A DNA stretch of 64,000 nt, taken from positions 62,001-126,000 of the forward strand of contig JAAEAF010002366.1 in the NCBI GenBank assembly GCA_011037195.1. The letters are read 5' to 3'. Every line of letters begins with the position of its first letter. The stretch's first letter is position 1. Made by a program: the position numbers and the translations under genes. The stretch is from Triatoma infestans (taxonomy: Eukaryota > Arthropoda > Insecta > Hemiptera > Reduviidae). The notes below the pieces were generated by a model, which worked only from the letters and a program-made list of their open reading frames with translations, made no database searches and was not told the origin of the DNA. Positions 22,190 through 33,639 of the stretch are shown piece after piece.

Positions 22190-24004
22190 GGGTCTATTGA
22201 ATAAAAATGAGCTTTTGCTTTTACTTGGCGTTTTATAAGTCTTTACTTATGACCACTTGAATAAAACATCAGAGTTTACTGAACTCAAAGTGTTTGCTTA
22301 ATGAAATAAATAAACTCTAAATTTTTCCAGTAATTACTTAATTCGCAAGTATTTACTCATAATTTTCTCAGTTAACTCTTATTTTCGATTGAATAAAGAT
22401 AAGTAATAACTTTGTGATGCAAGTAATTACTTGTATTTTTTAAGGCTACGCAATATGCAGCATTTATGTTTTTTAATTAAAATTTCTGGCTTCAAATCTA
22501 CCTACGGCTGACTTTATTAATATACGAAAGGTAAAGAATTACTGAGAGAGAAAAAATATAAGTGCGGATAATTATAAAGTTTTGTTGCGTTTTCAAGTGA
22601 AAGTGTTGATTACCTTTCTGATCATTTTCTAAGTGCCGTTCAGCTCCTGCAAAGTCAAATCAAGACCAATTCCAACATCAGAAGGCAGACTTCCCTCCAC
22701 TTCATCAATATATAACCAAGAGGAGGACAGGCTCAACGTCATTTGCGCAAGTGGTCGCGGGTCCATCCATACAACTCACACATTCCTCAACCACCTTCTC
22801 AATCCTCAGCAGACATTACCAATGTTCTGACCTCCTTTATCAATGAATTCAAATTTTTAATTACACACCTTATGTCACTCCTCACATCTGTTGCAAACAA
22901 TCTCCTCCCCCGTCTCAATCCTTAATGCCTGCAACATAGAATTCTCTAGTAATCCTTTTATAGAACGCTAACGGACTTAACAATCACAGACAAGAACTGG
23001 ACATGCTATTACATGTCAGACGAATAGACATTGCGCTCATTTCTGAACTCCGACCCTGTTATTGCTATCCGTTCGCTGCAATCTCATCTTACACTACTTG
23101 AAACCTGGCTTGGAAAGTGGAAAATCAAAGTAAATATATATAAATGCGAGTACATAACATTCACCTTAAAACCTACAACCCTCCCTCCATCCCACCTGCT
23201 GACCATGTGCATTATCTTGGGCGCTACCTAGACAAAAGACTTACATGGAATCCTCACACACGACTCAAACACTGCGACCTCAAAAAATCGTTTTCGGCTT
23301 TTCCATAGACTTCTCGGTAATCGATCTAAATTATCTCTTTCGAATAAAAGACTATTATACATATCCTTACTAAGACCTCTATGGACATATGGTCTAGAAC
23401 TGTACGGGACGGCAAAGCGTTCTAACCTGAACCGAATCCAAACCCTTCAATAAAAAATCCTCCGACATATTGCAGGTTATCCCTATTACGTATCCAATCT
23501 CACCCTGCACACTGGCCTCAACATTCCCTTCGTCATCCCTTGCCCCTGCCTCATCTATCTACAAGATTTTATTTAAGAATTCAATCTCCCTCTAACCCTC
23601 TAGCCTAGGCACTCTCACCTCAAACCCTCCCAGGAGACACACAACGACGCTTAAAGCGTCCATGGCCCCGCGACCTCATAATTACTTAATGCTATTCATC
23701 ACTGGATGATACCATTCAAGACCATCAAGCTATATTTTCTTTATATAACACATTTACTTATTGTATTTGAATATATAGTTGTAAATTTCAAATAAATAAA
23801 CATAAAAAGACAAAAAGAAAAAACTTACAGTATAAGCAAATACTTATAAGTAAATACTTATTTGTCGATATTTTTCCAGTATTTACTTTTAAGTAAAAGG
23901 TGGCTCTTATTCAATTGAAAACAAGTAATTGCTTATACTTAAAAGTGTACTTTTTATTAAAGTAAACACTTGAAAGTATTTGCTTATTTTTATTCAATAG
24001 ACCC
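22190..24004. mobile_element. Terminal-inverted-repeat element carrying a nested Jockey
   Basis: The ends are GGGTCTATTGAATAAAAAT (from 22190) and its reverse complement (to 24004), about 23 bp with one mismatch. Both subterminal regions are packed with short palindromic motifs of the AAGTAATTACTT / AAGTATTTACTT type. Most of the interior (about 22630-23825) is a Jockey retrotransposon. No transposase of its own is seen, so it is non-autonomous. The superfamily cannot be assigned: I did not find a convincing TSD. Confidence 0.7.
22630..23825 (+). pseudogene. Jockey-type retrotransposon with internal deletion
   Basis: In order on the plus strand: the end of a Jockey ORF1 (about 22743-22925, with FINEFKFLITHLMSLLTSV then a stop, the usual Gag ending); the start of ORF2 endonuclease (22926-23045: LVILL, NANGL, HRQELDMLL, RRIDIALISE, with stops); then, without the rest of the endonuclease and most of the RT, the RT end (from about 23070: LETWLGKWKIKVN, YLDKRLTWNPHTRLK, LLRPLWTYGLELYG) and the C-terminal RRLKRPWPRDLI at about 23645-23680. 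An A-rich 3' tail ends near 23825. A deletion of more than 1 kb joins the first part of ORF2 to its last third. Confidence 0.78.
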
Positions 24005-24029
24005 ATTATTTATAAGATTCAATTGTATT

Positions 24030-24135
24030 CATTTTAATTGTAAACATTTTCCCTCGAAACGTGTATTTCCGGTGAAAACTCGAAAATTTGATACGATTAC
24101 AATACTTCCTCTTACTAGAAATAAGAGGAAGTGAG
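24030..24135 (-). repeat. Family R head with palindromic terminus
   Basis: The minus-order 5' section ('cctcgaaacgtgtatttccggtgaaaac' region, 'gatacgattacaatact') ends in the palindrome ACTTCCTCTTA-ctagaaa-TAAGAGGAAGT at 24105-24133. Confidence 0.65.
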
Positions 24136-24439
24136 AGTGAAGCGAACTTAACATATATCCTTAAAAATTAATGTCCATAGTTGTATGGCAATTGAATTTC
24201 TAGATTTATCATGTCATTTAGTATTTCAGCAAGTGAGAATAACTATGAATTCCCAGTCATCAGCAAAAAATTATTCTTTATTTGTTCTTCGTTCAGGGTA
24301 CCATTAGGGGTATTCTTCCTTAGGAGACTCAGAGAAATAAATTTGAATTTCAATATGTGTACAGTTCATAATGTAAGAGTATCTGATAAACGACACCACT
24401 GGTACAGAAAACGTAGAAACAATACAAACTATTTATTCT

Positions 24440-25020
24440 GTTTAGGTAGTACCACTATATCAGGCACCAAGATTTCGGGCAAAATCTAACAACCGGAAAT
24501 GTAAATTACTGAATGGTTTTTACGTATTACGGTATTTTCTCAACAACTGCTCCAACGATCTAATTGAAACTTCGTTATACTATTTACACAGATCAATCTT
24601 ATTTGAAACATATTTCCCGGGAAAATAGAATTTTGTGTGTGTGTGTGTGTGTGTGTGTTGTGAGGGAACAATAGCGTTATCCTTTACTCTAAAGTACCAC
24701 TTCAGTACAGTGTACGGTTTTATCACTTAGATAATATTAATGTACTTTAGAAAAGTACATAAGAAGTACTTTCAGATTTCCAGAATTCCAGATTTGAAAA
24801 AAATTGGATTAACCGGAAGATGTGCGACTTCAGTGAACAGATTTTTGAGTTTTCTTGAAAACGATTACAACGATTTTCTTTTAACTTGGAATGCTTGCTG
24901 TATAGATAGAAACGTTTCACTTTTATTAAAAAATTTTTACCGAATAATTGCTTTTAGAGGGGAATTTGAGGGGGGGTCTGTCAGTTTAAATTTACACAGT
25001 TTTAACATAGAACGATCCAC
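24440..25020 (+). repeat. Family R, middle and 3' parts
   Basis: Landmarks 'ttaggtagtaccactatatc', 'gggcaaaatct', 'ccggaaatg', 'acttcgttatactatttacac', a (GT)n run at 24633-24659, 'gaagatgtgcgacttcagtgaac', 'cttgaaaacgatt'. The order fits the plus orientation. Confidence 0.6.
24633..24659 (+). repeat. (GT)n microsatellite
   Basis: About 13 GT units inside a family R copy. Other copies carry GT/AC runs too, though in a different section, so runs of this kind recur in the family. Confidence 0.95.
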
Positions 25021-25099
25021 ATAAGACCGTTCAGGTATGCAAGTAAAATCCCCAACACCCATTTTTATGGCCAGTCCAACTAAACATTGTATCGTTGCA

Positions 25100-25870
25100 A
25101 TTTTAAAGGAAATTTCTTGATTACTTACTCACTTATTCTCTTCCTCTTCTACCTTGCAGTGTAGAGGATTTGCAAAAGAGCCGCCATCCGTCTATTCTGG
25201 CCATTTATTTAGCCTTGCCCACTGTCATGCCAATTTTCCCGAGGCATTCTTAATATTATCTAGCCAGGTGATTCTTCTTGTTCCTCTTGGTCTCTTACCA
25301 GTACACCTGACTTCACAGGCTCGTTTAGAATGCCTTGCATGATCCATCCTTATAATATGCCCGAACCATCTTAGTTGGGTGCCTCTGATTCGCTCCACAA
25401 CCCAGATTACTTCTAACAGATGTGTTCCTTACTCGGTCCCTTCTTTCTTACCTTCCACTTTGCGGAGGTATCGCATTTCCGCCATTTGTATGCGGCTTTT
25501 CGTAAGGGCTCAGATTCACATCCATTTGTGAGGGTAAGGAGGTATATTGTTTTAGAAATCCGTAGTTTTGTTTGCTTAGATACCTCTCTTTTATTAATAC
25601 ATTTTTGGTTGATTACTTGGAACAACCTTACAGATGCCGCAGACCTTGCATTTAATTCGTCTTTAATCCTGCCATTTGAGCTAATCCAAACTCCTTAATA
25701 CTTATAAACCACCAATTGTTCGAGTGGTTTTGTCTTTATCCTTGTAACATATCTCTTTTCCGTTCTGCTTACTACTATGGTTTTACTTTTCTCTAGGCTT
25801 ATTTGCATATTTCTCTTTTCTAGCCCCTCCATCCAAACGTGACGTTATTTCTTGATTTAGTTATATTAAT
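25100..25870 (-). pseudogene. Orphan LINE C-terminus (RLRWFGH-type)
   Basis: The minus strand reads, in pieces, KSRIQMAEMRYLR and KVEGKKGPSKE (about 25510-25410), then LRWFGHIIRMDHARHSKRACE and KRPRGTRRITWLDNIK (about 25380-25240). This RWxGH...GRPRxxWxD block is the common C-terminal end of RTE/R-type insect LINEs after the RT thumb. Stops and shifts are frequent. Similar ends occur at 32610-32870, 33660-34010 and 43330-43500. Confidence 0.7.
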
Positions 25871-25879
25871 TAGAGTATG

Positions 25880-26156
25880 AATGTTTTAGAGATTAGAAAA
25901 AGTCGTGTGAGTGTTACACCAGATTTTTTTAATGATTTTCCATAAAAATTATTGCCAACGAAGGCCATTAAATTGCCTTGCTATAAAAGAGCTATTATTG
26001 GTTAATAATACCATTTTGTAAATGCCTCAAGACAAATTAAATGTTTTATAAAATATTCATTAAACAAATTTGATTCTTTAATAGGAATTTGAAAATTTAT
26101 CGTATTTAGAAAATAAATGTTTAGTCATCTAAATTCTTGTTTATTATCATTCATGT

Positions 26157-26188
<32 letters not shown>

Positions 26189-27070
26189 TATTATTATTCA
26201 TGTTTATTATCATTTACTCATGATTTACTGATTTTTGTCACCAAACGATGCTTAATGATTTATAGTAACGGAAGTCCAGCTAAATATTACTTCCTCCAGA
26301 TTCCTATTTCCCTCCAACACATTTTTAGCCATATTTTATTATTGAAATAGTTATTATTATTGGAATATGCTGCTTGATAGACAGGGTTTGAAGTGGCATA
26401 TTGACATCCAAGGAATCTTGCTATTAGCACATTCCGCTACGGTGTAAGGCCCGGTCAGCAGCTCACCACGGGTGGTCATCATCCATAATTCATTGCGTAC
26501 AAATTTATTACTATTGGGAAATTGTTAGAGTCATTTTTTTTTTTTTTTTAAATTCTAGTTTTATCTATAGAGAAGTATTTTTTGGTGTGCAATACTTGTC
26601 TTGAATGGAAATTTTGGGTTCACACATTATTTTTTTCATTTTTAATTTTCTCTTGGTGAGAAAACAAGAGGCTGTATGGGAGGGGGAAATATGAATTAAA
26701 ATTATATATTTATTGCTTATAAGTTTACAAACTTTCTGCAATTGAGTTGGCTAAATGTATAAAAGTTTTACATGAATTAAAAATAGTGATTATAAAATTT
26801 AAATGTAAAATAAAAATACATCTCACTAAAGATTTTAAAACCAAAAAATTCCTTCTTCTAATTTAACAGAATATTTATCTTTTAGAAATGTCGGAAATAT
26901 AGTATACAAACAGAGTAGAGTTAAAATAAGTAGAACAAACAAACAAATTTTTTGAATGAATTATAAAGATAAATACACAAAGAACAACAGTAATAAATAT
27001 CAATATATACAGGTAATAGTAACCTAACCATCTCAAGAATATTTGGAAATATGAAAATAAATTTATTCAA
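25880..27070. other. AT-rich stretch, no gene seen
   Basis: It holds a (TTA)n microsatellite at 26157-26182 and a family R end motif at about 25900 ('gtcgtgtgagtgttacacca'). A slightly more balanced patch at 26380-26490 (ending 'cagctcaccacgggtggtca') is not recognised. Confidence 0.4.
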
Positions 27071-27629
27071 TTCATTATTATTATTATTATTTTTTTTTTT
27101 ATTTCCCGGCGCATCGACTACAATGGTCATTAGCGCCTCTAGTAATTAAATCTTTCTCGTTCTATGGCCACTCGAGCTGGGATGGCACATGCTAACCTGT
27201 GTGACTTCCATACACAACACCTTGCTCAGCAAGGCAGGATGGAGCCATAGGTGTTCGAAGATCTACCCGCACATCCCCTCTTATATCATCGATCTAGTCG
27301 TCGAGAGGGAGTGTGGGTTTATTGTTTGTGCCATTCCTTATTTTGTTAACAACTGGGGTAGATTCTAATGTCAGAAAGCTTACTGCTTAATTATAAAACC
27401 AAGTACGTATATAATAAATTTAAATTGATATTGTTAATTAATAATTTATTATAATACAATAATAATATCGCGTAGGAGGCTATTTACTGTACATATTCGA
27501 TGTGCATTACTTTAAACTAATGTTCCTACACTTCCTGAAACGATCAACACTAATTTAACTTAAAGCTATGGGGTTGAAATACTTTTATAAATTTCTTTCA
27601 ACCCCTGATAAAAGAAAACCTACTCTAAG

Positions 27630-27790
27630 CATTCATGCTAACATCCTCGCCAATAAATACTTTCAGACTACTAAAAAAAACCATTCACGCTAATAAATAC
27701 TTTCTTGCCAATAAATACATTCAAACTAATAAAACACATTCACGCTAATAAATACATTTTCGCCTATAAATACATTCATGCTAAGGATTC
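27630..27790. repeat. Minisatellite, 'gctaataaatac' units
   Basis: Variants of CACGCTAATAAATAC and GCCAATAAATAC recur about every 19-21 nt, with a hint of a higher-order unit of about 57 nt (27681 onward and again from 27740). Confidence 0.75.
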
Positions 27791-27920
27791 ATTCATACAA
27801 CGCATTCACACATGGGGAAAGTAGTCGATATTCCTTTCCCCTTTTCAATAAATAAACTAACCTAAGTGGGTGAAGCACTAGATATTCCTTCACCCAAATT
27901 CACCTAACCTAAGTACTAAC

Positions 27921-28220
27921 CTAAATTTTGCTATAGACATTTATAGATCTTAAATAAGCAAATAGCCTCCTTATGTAAGGAGAACCCTCTTGAAGAATAG
28001 CGCGCTTGTCATGTGGCAGGCCTGCTCTTTCTCTCAGTGTATGCAGAGCCTGACTCCCTTCCAACACGTGCGCCATTGTTAGCCTTTCTCGGCATCGATG
28101 GCACCTCGGTCTTCTTTCACCAATAAGGAGGTGCCCATGGGTCACACGTGTATGACCAATCCTAAGCCTCGTCAGAATTACTGATTCATGCCGCGGTAAT
28201 CCTCGACTATAGCATTTTGT
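27921..28220 (-). pseudogene. ORF2 C-terminal domain fused to ORF1
   Basis: The frame reads YSRGLPRHESVILTRLRIGH, then HGHLLIGERRPRCHRCRERL and TMAHVLEGSQA. This is the ending of I/Jockey-type ORF2 proteins, where the last part of the pattern is a cysteine/histidine cluster. It directly follows the ORF1 zinc-knuckle region, so the whole enzymatic core has been deleted. Confidence 0.75.
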
Positions 28221-28221
28221 T

Positions 28222-29199
28222 TTACGGCCATTTTGTTTGGGTGGTGGGTTTTCTCCCACCTTCACAATAGTTCCATGTATGCGGTGTGCATTCACCTTCA
28301 TGTTTGAGTTTCCCACATATATACACCGCTTCTGTAGCCTTACACCTGGTGGAAGTGTGCCCAAACCTTTGACATTGGAAACACCTCGTGGTGAAGGTAT
28401 GTACGGGCGCACATTCAGCTTGTGCCAAGGCAGCGTCTGCCATTTGTGGCGTCTTCGGGCGGTCAAATGTGAGGATAAGGGAGGCAGTATCCTCTAAGGA
28501 TCCTTCCTGCCGCCGCTTAATCCGTCTTACCTCCACCATGCCCTTGTCTGCCAGACCCTCTTTTATGTCTTCCAAACTGCTGTTAAGAAGTTCCGAAAGG
28601 GATCACACCTTGGGAGGTATTTAAACGCTTGTGAGGACCAGCTTCTAAATCGGCATCTATATACTTCTGTAAGTTTAAGATGGCTCTTATCTTGGTGCGA
28701 CTGTCTGCTTCAATACAGATAGAGCCATCATTAAGCTTCCTAATACTCTTGGTTTTGCCCAAAGAATGTTTAATAAATTTGTATAACTTAAAGGAGCATT
28801 CGTTCGTGAATGAACCTTCCTTCTTTTTAACAACAAAAAATCTACCCCAGTTGTCTTCATCAAAATCAATAAATTTATTTCCTGTCTCATTATACTTCCG
28901 GTGGCCGCCCTTGGCTTTCTTCATCGGCGGGGAAGAAGGGCTATAAGGTTGCCATGTAAACTGCATCCCAGATATTTTTTCCAGAGATTTGTCCATGTCC
29001 ACGCTAGGTCTTTTGCCAGTAAAATCCGAGGTCGATGAGGGATTTGTGATTGGGGAATAGGAGAGATGGGAATAGAAAAGGATTGAGTTGGATTAGGGTT
29101 AAGGATAGGGAGAGGGTTAATTGCAGTAGGAAAAGGATTTGGGTTTAGCAGCTGGTGAGTTGGTGGGCAAGGCCCAGTAATGTCATTATTATTTTCCAT
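28222..29199 (-). pseudogene. ORF1 (Gag-like) with CCHC zinc knuckle
   Basis: Three minus frames cover an ORF1-like protein: a proline-rich N-terminus (29199-28921), a middle with KFIDFDEDNWGRFFVVKK, LYKFIKHSLGKTKSIRKLND and ADSRTKIRAILNLQKY (29002-28583), and a C-terminal part with CFQCQRFGHTSTRC (a CCHC knuckle) and a second Cys/His cluster YICGKLKHEGECTPHTWNYC (28575-28222). Such proteins coat element RNA. Frameshifts at about 28950 and 28590 break it. Confidence 0.72.
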
Positions 29200-29857
29200 A
29201 ATAATTTTATAAATTCATCGAGGTACGTGGTCCCACCTCCTCGGACGATCAAATGCACCCGGTTACTATCCGGGTAGACCATCGCACCTCGATATAGTCA
29301 GGTGCCACGGAAGACAGCGTTCCAATACCAAAGCATCGACCCATTCCTCCGCGGCCCCCCTCCTAACTCTACGAACCTGCCTGAGGCGGAATTCCCTAGC
29401 CTTCTTGGAGTCGGGCTATCCCCCAGATAGGGCTCTCAGGTAAAGACATGTGTTGGGATCGGACGCCCGCAGGTCGTCGTCTCCCTCAACGCCCAGGTTC
29501 CTCTTTTCCACCCTAGCCCCAAAGCCTCGTGCCGGCAAGCACGAGGGAGAGATATTTATACTCCGAGCTCTCAACGGGGTGCGTGTCCTTGTTCATGCAG
29601 TGTGTGTGGTCGTCTGTAAAGTGTCAGTGTTCAGGTGTGAGTGAGTGTGTGTGTGGTGGGGAGCTCAAGTTTACCTGTGGGTGCGCTGTACACAAGTAGT
29701 TGCACACATCAACTACCTCTGAGGTCCTATGTGTAGTGTGTACTGTCAAGGGTGTCAGTATGAGTGTATATGTAGTGTTGTTAGGCTGGGAAATCCGCAG
29801 GGACGCCTAGATCCCTGAAGAAGTGGCTAGTCCACTTCCCCCTACGGGGCTATTTCT

Positions 29858-29951
29858 TTATTATTATTATTATCATCATCATCATCATCATCATCATCAT
29901 ATCATCATCATCATCATCATCATCATATCATCATCATCATCATCATCATCA
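29858..29951. repeat. (TTA)n then (TCA)n microsatellite
   Basis: Five TTA units are followed by about 26 TCA units with two one-unit interruptions. It abuts the 5' end of the deleted LINE. Confidence 0.95.
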
Positions 29952-30059
29952 CCTTCATACTCATTGTTATATTCCTTAAGTGCTCCACTTTATGATTAAT
30001 ATCTCGTTCGTTTCTTGTTATCATCATTACCACTGCTCATTTCTATCATTTCAATCCAT

Positions 30060-32560
30060 ACCCAATGTTTCTTTAATTTTTTCTTTTTTTTGTAATGATT
30101 GATATACAAAATTATATAATTTGTTAACTGAAATTCATATTGCGGTGACAAAAGTGGGTCAATTTCCAAATTGTTATGATCAAAAACTGAACTCTTAAAG
30201 AATTATAATATGGACATTCTGTTAGGAAATGTTCTAGGGTATCTCTTTTAAGTAACAAACTTGTAAAACAATAATTATCAGGTTTCAATTTAAATTTTTT
30301 CCCTTTCGTATAAATAGACGGATATTTACTGTTAATAAGCCTTAATTGGACTAATTATCTTAATTTTTCAATATGTATATAACTTTAAGGAATGTCTCTC
30401 TACTGCCGAGGTTGCTAATTAATCTAAAGTGGGCGTTAAATCTGGAATTCAAGACATTATAACATCAATACATAATCAATTATTTCGGAATTTACTTTTT
30501 AAATTGTTTGAGTTTTCTTCAAACTTACTGGGTTTTGTTCTTCCCATATATCTAAAGCACCAATTCTACAAAGCATTCAGAAGACTCTCAGAAGAATATA
30601 AGAGATTTGATTTTATTAGTGAATTAAAAAGACGTTTTTTAGAGCCTATCAGACTATCAGACATAGCGTGATAATATTTTCATTAGTCTAGAAATAATTA
30701 CCTAACTTTTATTTACAAAAGAGCTTTATTTACAAAAGCTTTTTTGAATTTTCCTGAGGATGATAATGGCACACCCAAATAATTAAAAGTTTTTACTAAT
30801 TTTAGAGGTTGATTATTGTAAGTGAATCCATTATTTATTTCAAAATTCCCAGATTTAGTGAAAGGCATTACAACTGTTTTTGAAATATTGACGTGTAGAT
30901 CATTTTTAACTCAGTAATCATTGAGTAAAGTTAATTTAAACTGCACACCATGCCAGGAATATGCTGTAATAACATTATAAATCTTGCTTACTGTTTATAT
31001 TAATGCCACTTGCTCCATTTTTTCTAAAGTAATCTACTATATCACAAATATATAAACAGAACAGTAGTGGGCTTAACTTTCACCTTGTAAAACCCCACGT
31101 CTCACTTCTATTGGTTTGGAATAAAAATGATTTTTTTCAATAGTGATTTTTGCATTTTCATAGATTTGTTTAATGACACGAATATATTTTGAGCTTATAA
31201 TCAATATCGAAAAATTTAAGCCATAATTTTTCATGAGGTATTGTGTCGAACGTTTTCTGAAAATCTACAAAAATTACAAAAGTTTTCCTTCTCTTTAGTG
31301 TTAGTTATAAATTAATAGCGGAAGACAAAGTAAATATTGCATCCGTACTCCCTCTATCTGCAAGGAACCCTAGTTGCTCATCGGGAATAATATTATTATT
31401 TTCCACCCAAACAAAATTATTTTCCACCCAAAAATTTTAACCACACAATTTATAAGAGTAATGCCCCTGTAATTTGATAGATCTTGAGGTTCACCTTTTT
31501 TATATAATAATATTAATTTTGTTAAGCCCCAGTTTTTAGGGACAACTTCGCGACTCCATATTTCATTATACAAATTCAGCGGATAGTGTGACCAAGCCGG
31601 TGTAAGAAACTTATAACACTCATTAGGAACCCAGGCGCTTTTTTTGGTTTACTGCTGTTAACACTTTGCAGAAGTTCCTCAGTCGAGAACGGATCGTCTA
31701 AACCTTCATTGCGAACACCATAGTAATGAATAAAATCATCACAACTAAGGAGATCAACTTGATTTATATCTTTATAAATCTTTTCCCACTCTTCTAAATC
31801 TATGGGATTAGAATTACTTCAAAACGGTTTTTGATCATTAGTATTTCTAAACTGGGTTTTAATATACTCGTTGTAATTTTTCTTCGCGGTAACTAAATAT
31901 TTATTATAACATGCTTTAGCGGAGCGGTATAATTTCAAATCTTCCTCTGAAAATCCGCTTCTTCTGTAATCTCTTAATCTTTTATCCCCTAATTTTTTGG
32001 CTTCCTTGCAATCACTGTTAAACCATCTGCTAATATATATATTCTCACAATTAGTTATATTTTTAATGATACCTGCACTTATTGCTGCAGCTTGAAGAGA
32101 GCAGGCAAGGTTTTCGCTTAAATCAAATTTAAATTATTAATTATTATTAAAATAAATATTGGGGGAATTATGTAAAATTCCATGAAAAACATTTAAAGCC
32201 CTCAGATGGCCTAATTATCGTTTTACTAGCACCCACCGACTCACATGAATGTTTAGTTTTAATGACAATTTCACATAATAAGTGATCGGAAAGATGAGAT
32301 AAATTTGCATTTATTTTAAAGTCCGCGCATTAGATAATTCACCCACAAGTCAATCACACTACTGCCCTGATGACCCAGAAATGTGTAATGAGCGGGGATG
32401 TCACTCGAGGATCTTCCACTACGCAGAATTAAACCCAAATTTGTATGGAGGGGAATATGAAAAATTTTCTCCAAAATTTGGTGATTTTTTTTGGAATTTA
32501 CGTTTATGAGATCCGGGCCTCCGAGAATGCAAAAGTATGTTGTGTCAAACAATCGTATGA
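30060..32560 (-). pseudogene. Degenerate non-LTR retrotransposon (EN, RT, C-terminus)
   Basis: Minus-strand pieces in order are an endonuclease end (about 32430-32330, IPAHYTFLGHQGSSVIDLWVN), an RT start (31573-31440, VPKNWGLTKLILLYKKGEPQ and LSNYRGITLINCVVKIF), palm pieces (FDTIPHEKLW near 31240; VLQGE, LSPLLFCLYICDIVDYF near 31090-31000), thumb (FNYLGVPLSSSGK near 30770) and a C-terminal DTLEHFLTECPYY near 30250-30210. A direct repeat of TTTTCCACCCAAA near 31400-31430 adds a small duplication. The lineage is the same as 46.0-48.3 kb and 49.7-54.4 kb. Confidence 0.75.
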
Positions 32561-32609
32561 CTTATAAAGATAAAAGTTACAAATTTTCTTCAAATTTCCA
32601 ATTCTCTTA

Positions 32610-32870
32610 TTAGATGTTTACTTGTCTTCAGAGTATATTAGAAGTAATGTAATGAATGTGAAGGAGAATCTTGTAGAAATAATAGAAAAGCAGAGGTTAC
32701 GTTGGTTTGGGCATGTGGAAAGGATGACGGATGGATGGCTACCAAAGGAAATTTTGGAATGGGAAGTAGAGGGCAGAAGGAAAAAGGGAAGACCTAGGAA
32801 AAAATGGATGGACGAAATTCAAGAGGGTTTGGTTGGACTTGGATGAGCGAAGAGCAAGCCTAGGGTAGAA
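32610..32870 (+). pseudogene. Orphan LINE C-terminus (RLRWFGH-type)
   Basis: The frame 32622-32846 contains IIEKQRLRWFGHVERM and GRRKKGRPRKKWMDEIQEGL, then in another frame NGMEEAH. This is the terminal domain of an RTE/R-type LINE, with nothing of the RT upstream. 5' truncation at reverse transcription explains such scraps. Confidence 0.75.
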
Positions 32871-32959
32871 CGGAATGGAAGAAGCTCATTGGAGATTTCC
32901 CACTCCCACTAAAAGTGGAACAATCCTAAAAAATAATTCAAAATGTTATACCAAAGGAA

Positions 32960-33590
32960 GAATCTAATCTAAATTTTTGAAGAAAACTTAATCTAACCTC
33001 TCACCCCTTAAATGAAGTTTCTCGAGGATAGTAACAAACAAAAGTGCCAAGTCTCTAGATAAAGAGATAAATACTTACTTCCGGCCATACGAGGTTTTTT
33101 AAAACTCGGAACTTTTGCAACATATTTAATTCGAATTAATATTATTTTGATGAAAATATCGTATAATAATAAACTAATTAATACTTTAGAGGAAAACAAT
33201 CCTACCTGAAAGCCGCCTTTAATGAGACTTTCCCAGAGAAATGTTTCAAATAAAAGTTGTAGCGCTCAATATGTATAGTTGATATTACAAAGTAAAAATC
33301 GTTGGAGCGATTGTTGATGAAAATTGTAAGTCTATTCAGTAAAGTGGTACTTCCGGTTGAAGAATTTTGGTAGTCAATTTATAGTCGAATCCCATGGAAT
33401 TTCATGCTTGAACTTGCTATTTTTCGTTTTTGAGCTTTGCTGTTCAGATACACACACACACACACTGACCATTGTCTAAAAACCACTTTTTCAGACTCAG
33501 AAGACCTCAAAACGTTATTTCCAGTAAAAACTTGATAGCAAAAAATTTGGCACGATTAAAGTACTTCCTTTAACAAGGTAGTACATAAGT
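32960..33590 (-). repeat. Family R, minus copy
   Basis: Landmarks 'ctttaatgagactttcccagagaaatgtttcaaataaaagttgta', 'cttccggttgaagaattttgg', an AC run (33451-33465) and 'ctcaaaacgttatttccag' occur in minus order. Confidence 0.65.
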
Positions 33591-33639
33591 CCTTTATTTA
33601 CTAGAAAATCCTTAGGAATAATCTATTTGGGAAGTATGT

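Larger units (their letters stand above)
27075..29857 (-). mobile_element. Non-LTR retrotransposon with large internal deletion (I/Jockey-like)
   Basis: The minus strand reads from a GC-richer 5' UTR (29857-29220), through ORF1 (29199 to about 28225), directly into the last part of ORF2 (about 28220-27921). A 3' region follows that ends at a T/ATT tract (27075-27102, that is a TAA/A tail on the minus strand). The 3' region includes a minisatellite at 27630-27790. The tail and the C-terminus suggest the I group. The extent of the 3' UTR is inferred from the tail only. The endonuclease, RT and RNase H are missing. Confidence 0.65.

Noticed and set aside
28237..28946. Plus-strand frames of 78-88 residues at 28.2-28.9 kb
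   Set aside because: They lie opposite the ORF1 zinc-knuckle frames and show no domain of their own.
29879..29950. TCA array as a CRISPR-like or regulatory array
   Set aside because: It is a plain trinucleotide microsatellite without spacers.
30429..30671. 80-residue plus frame at 30.4 kb
   Set aside because: It is antisense to the minus-strand LINE remnant and shows no recognised motif.
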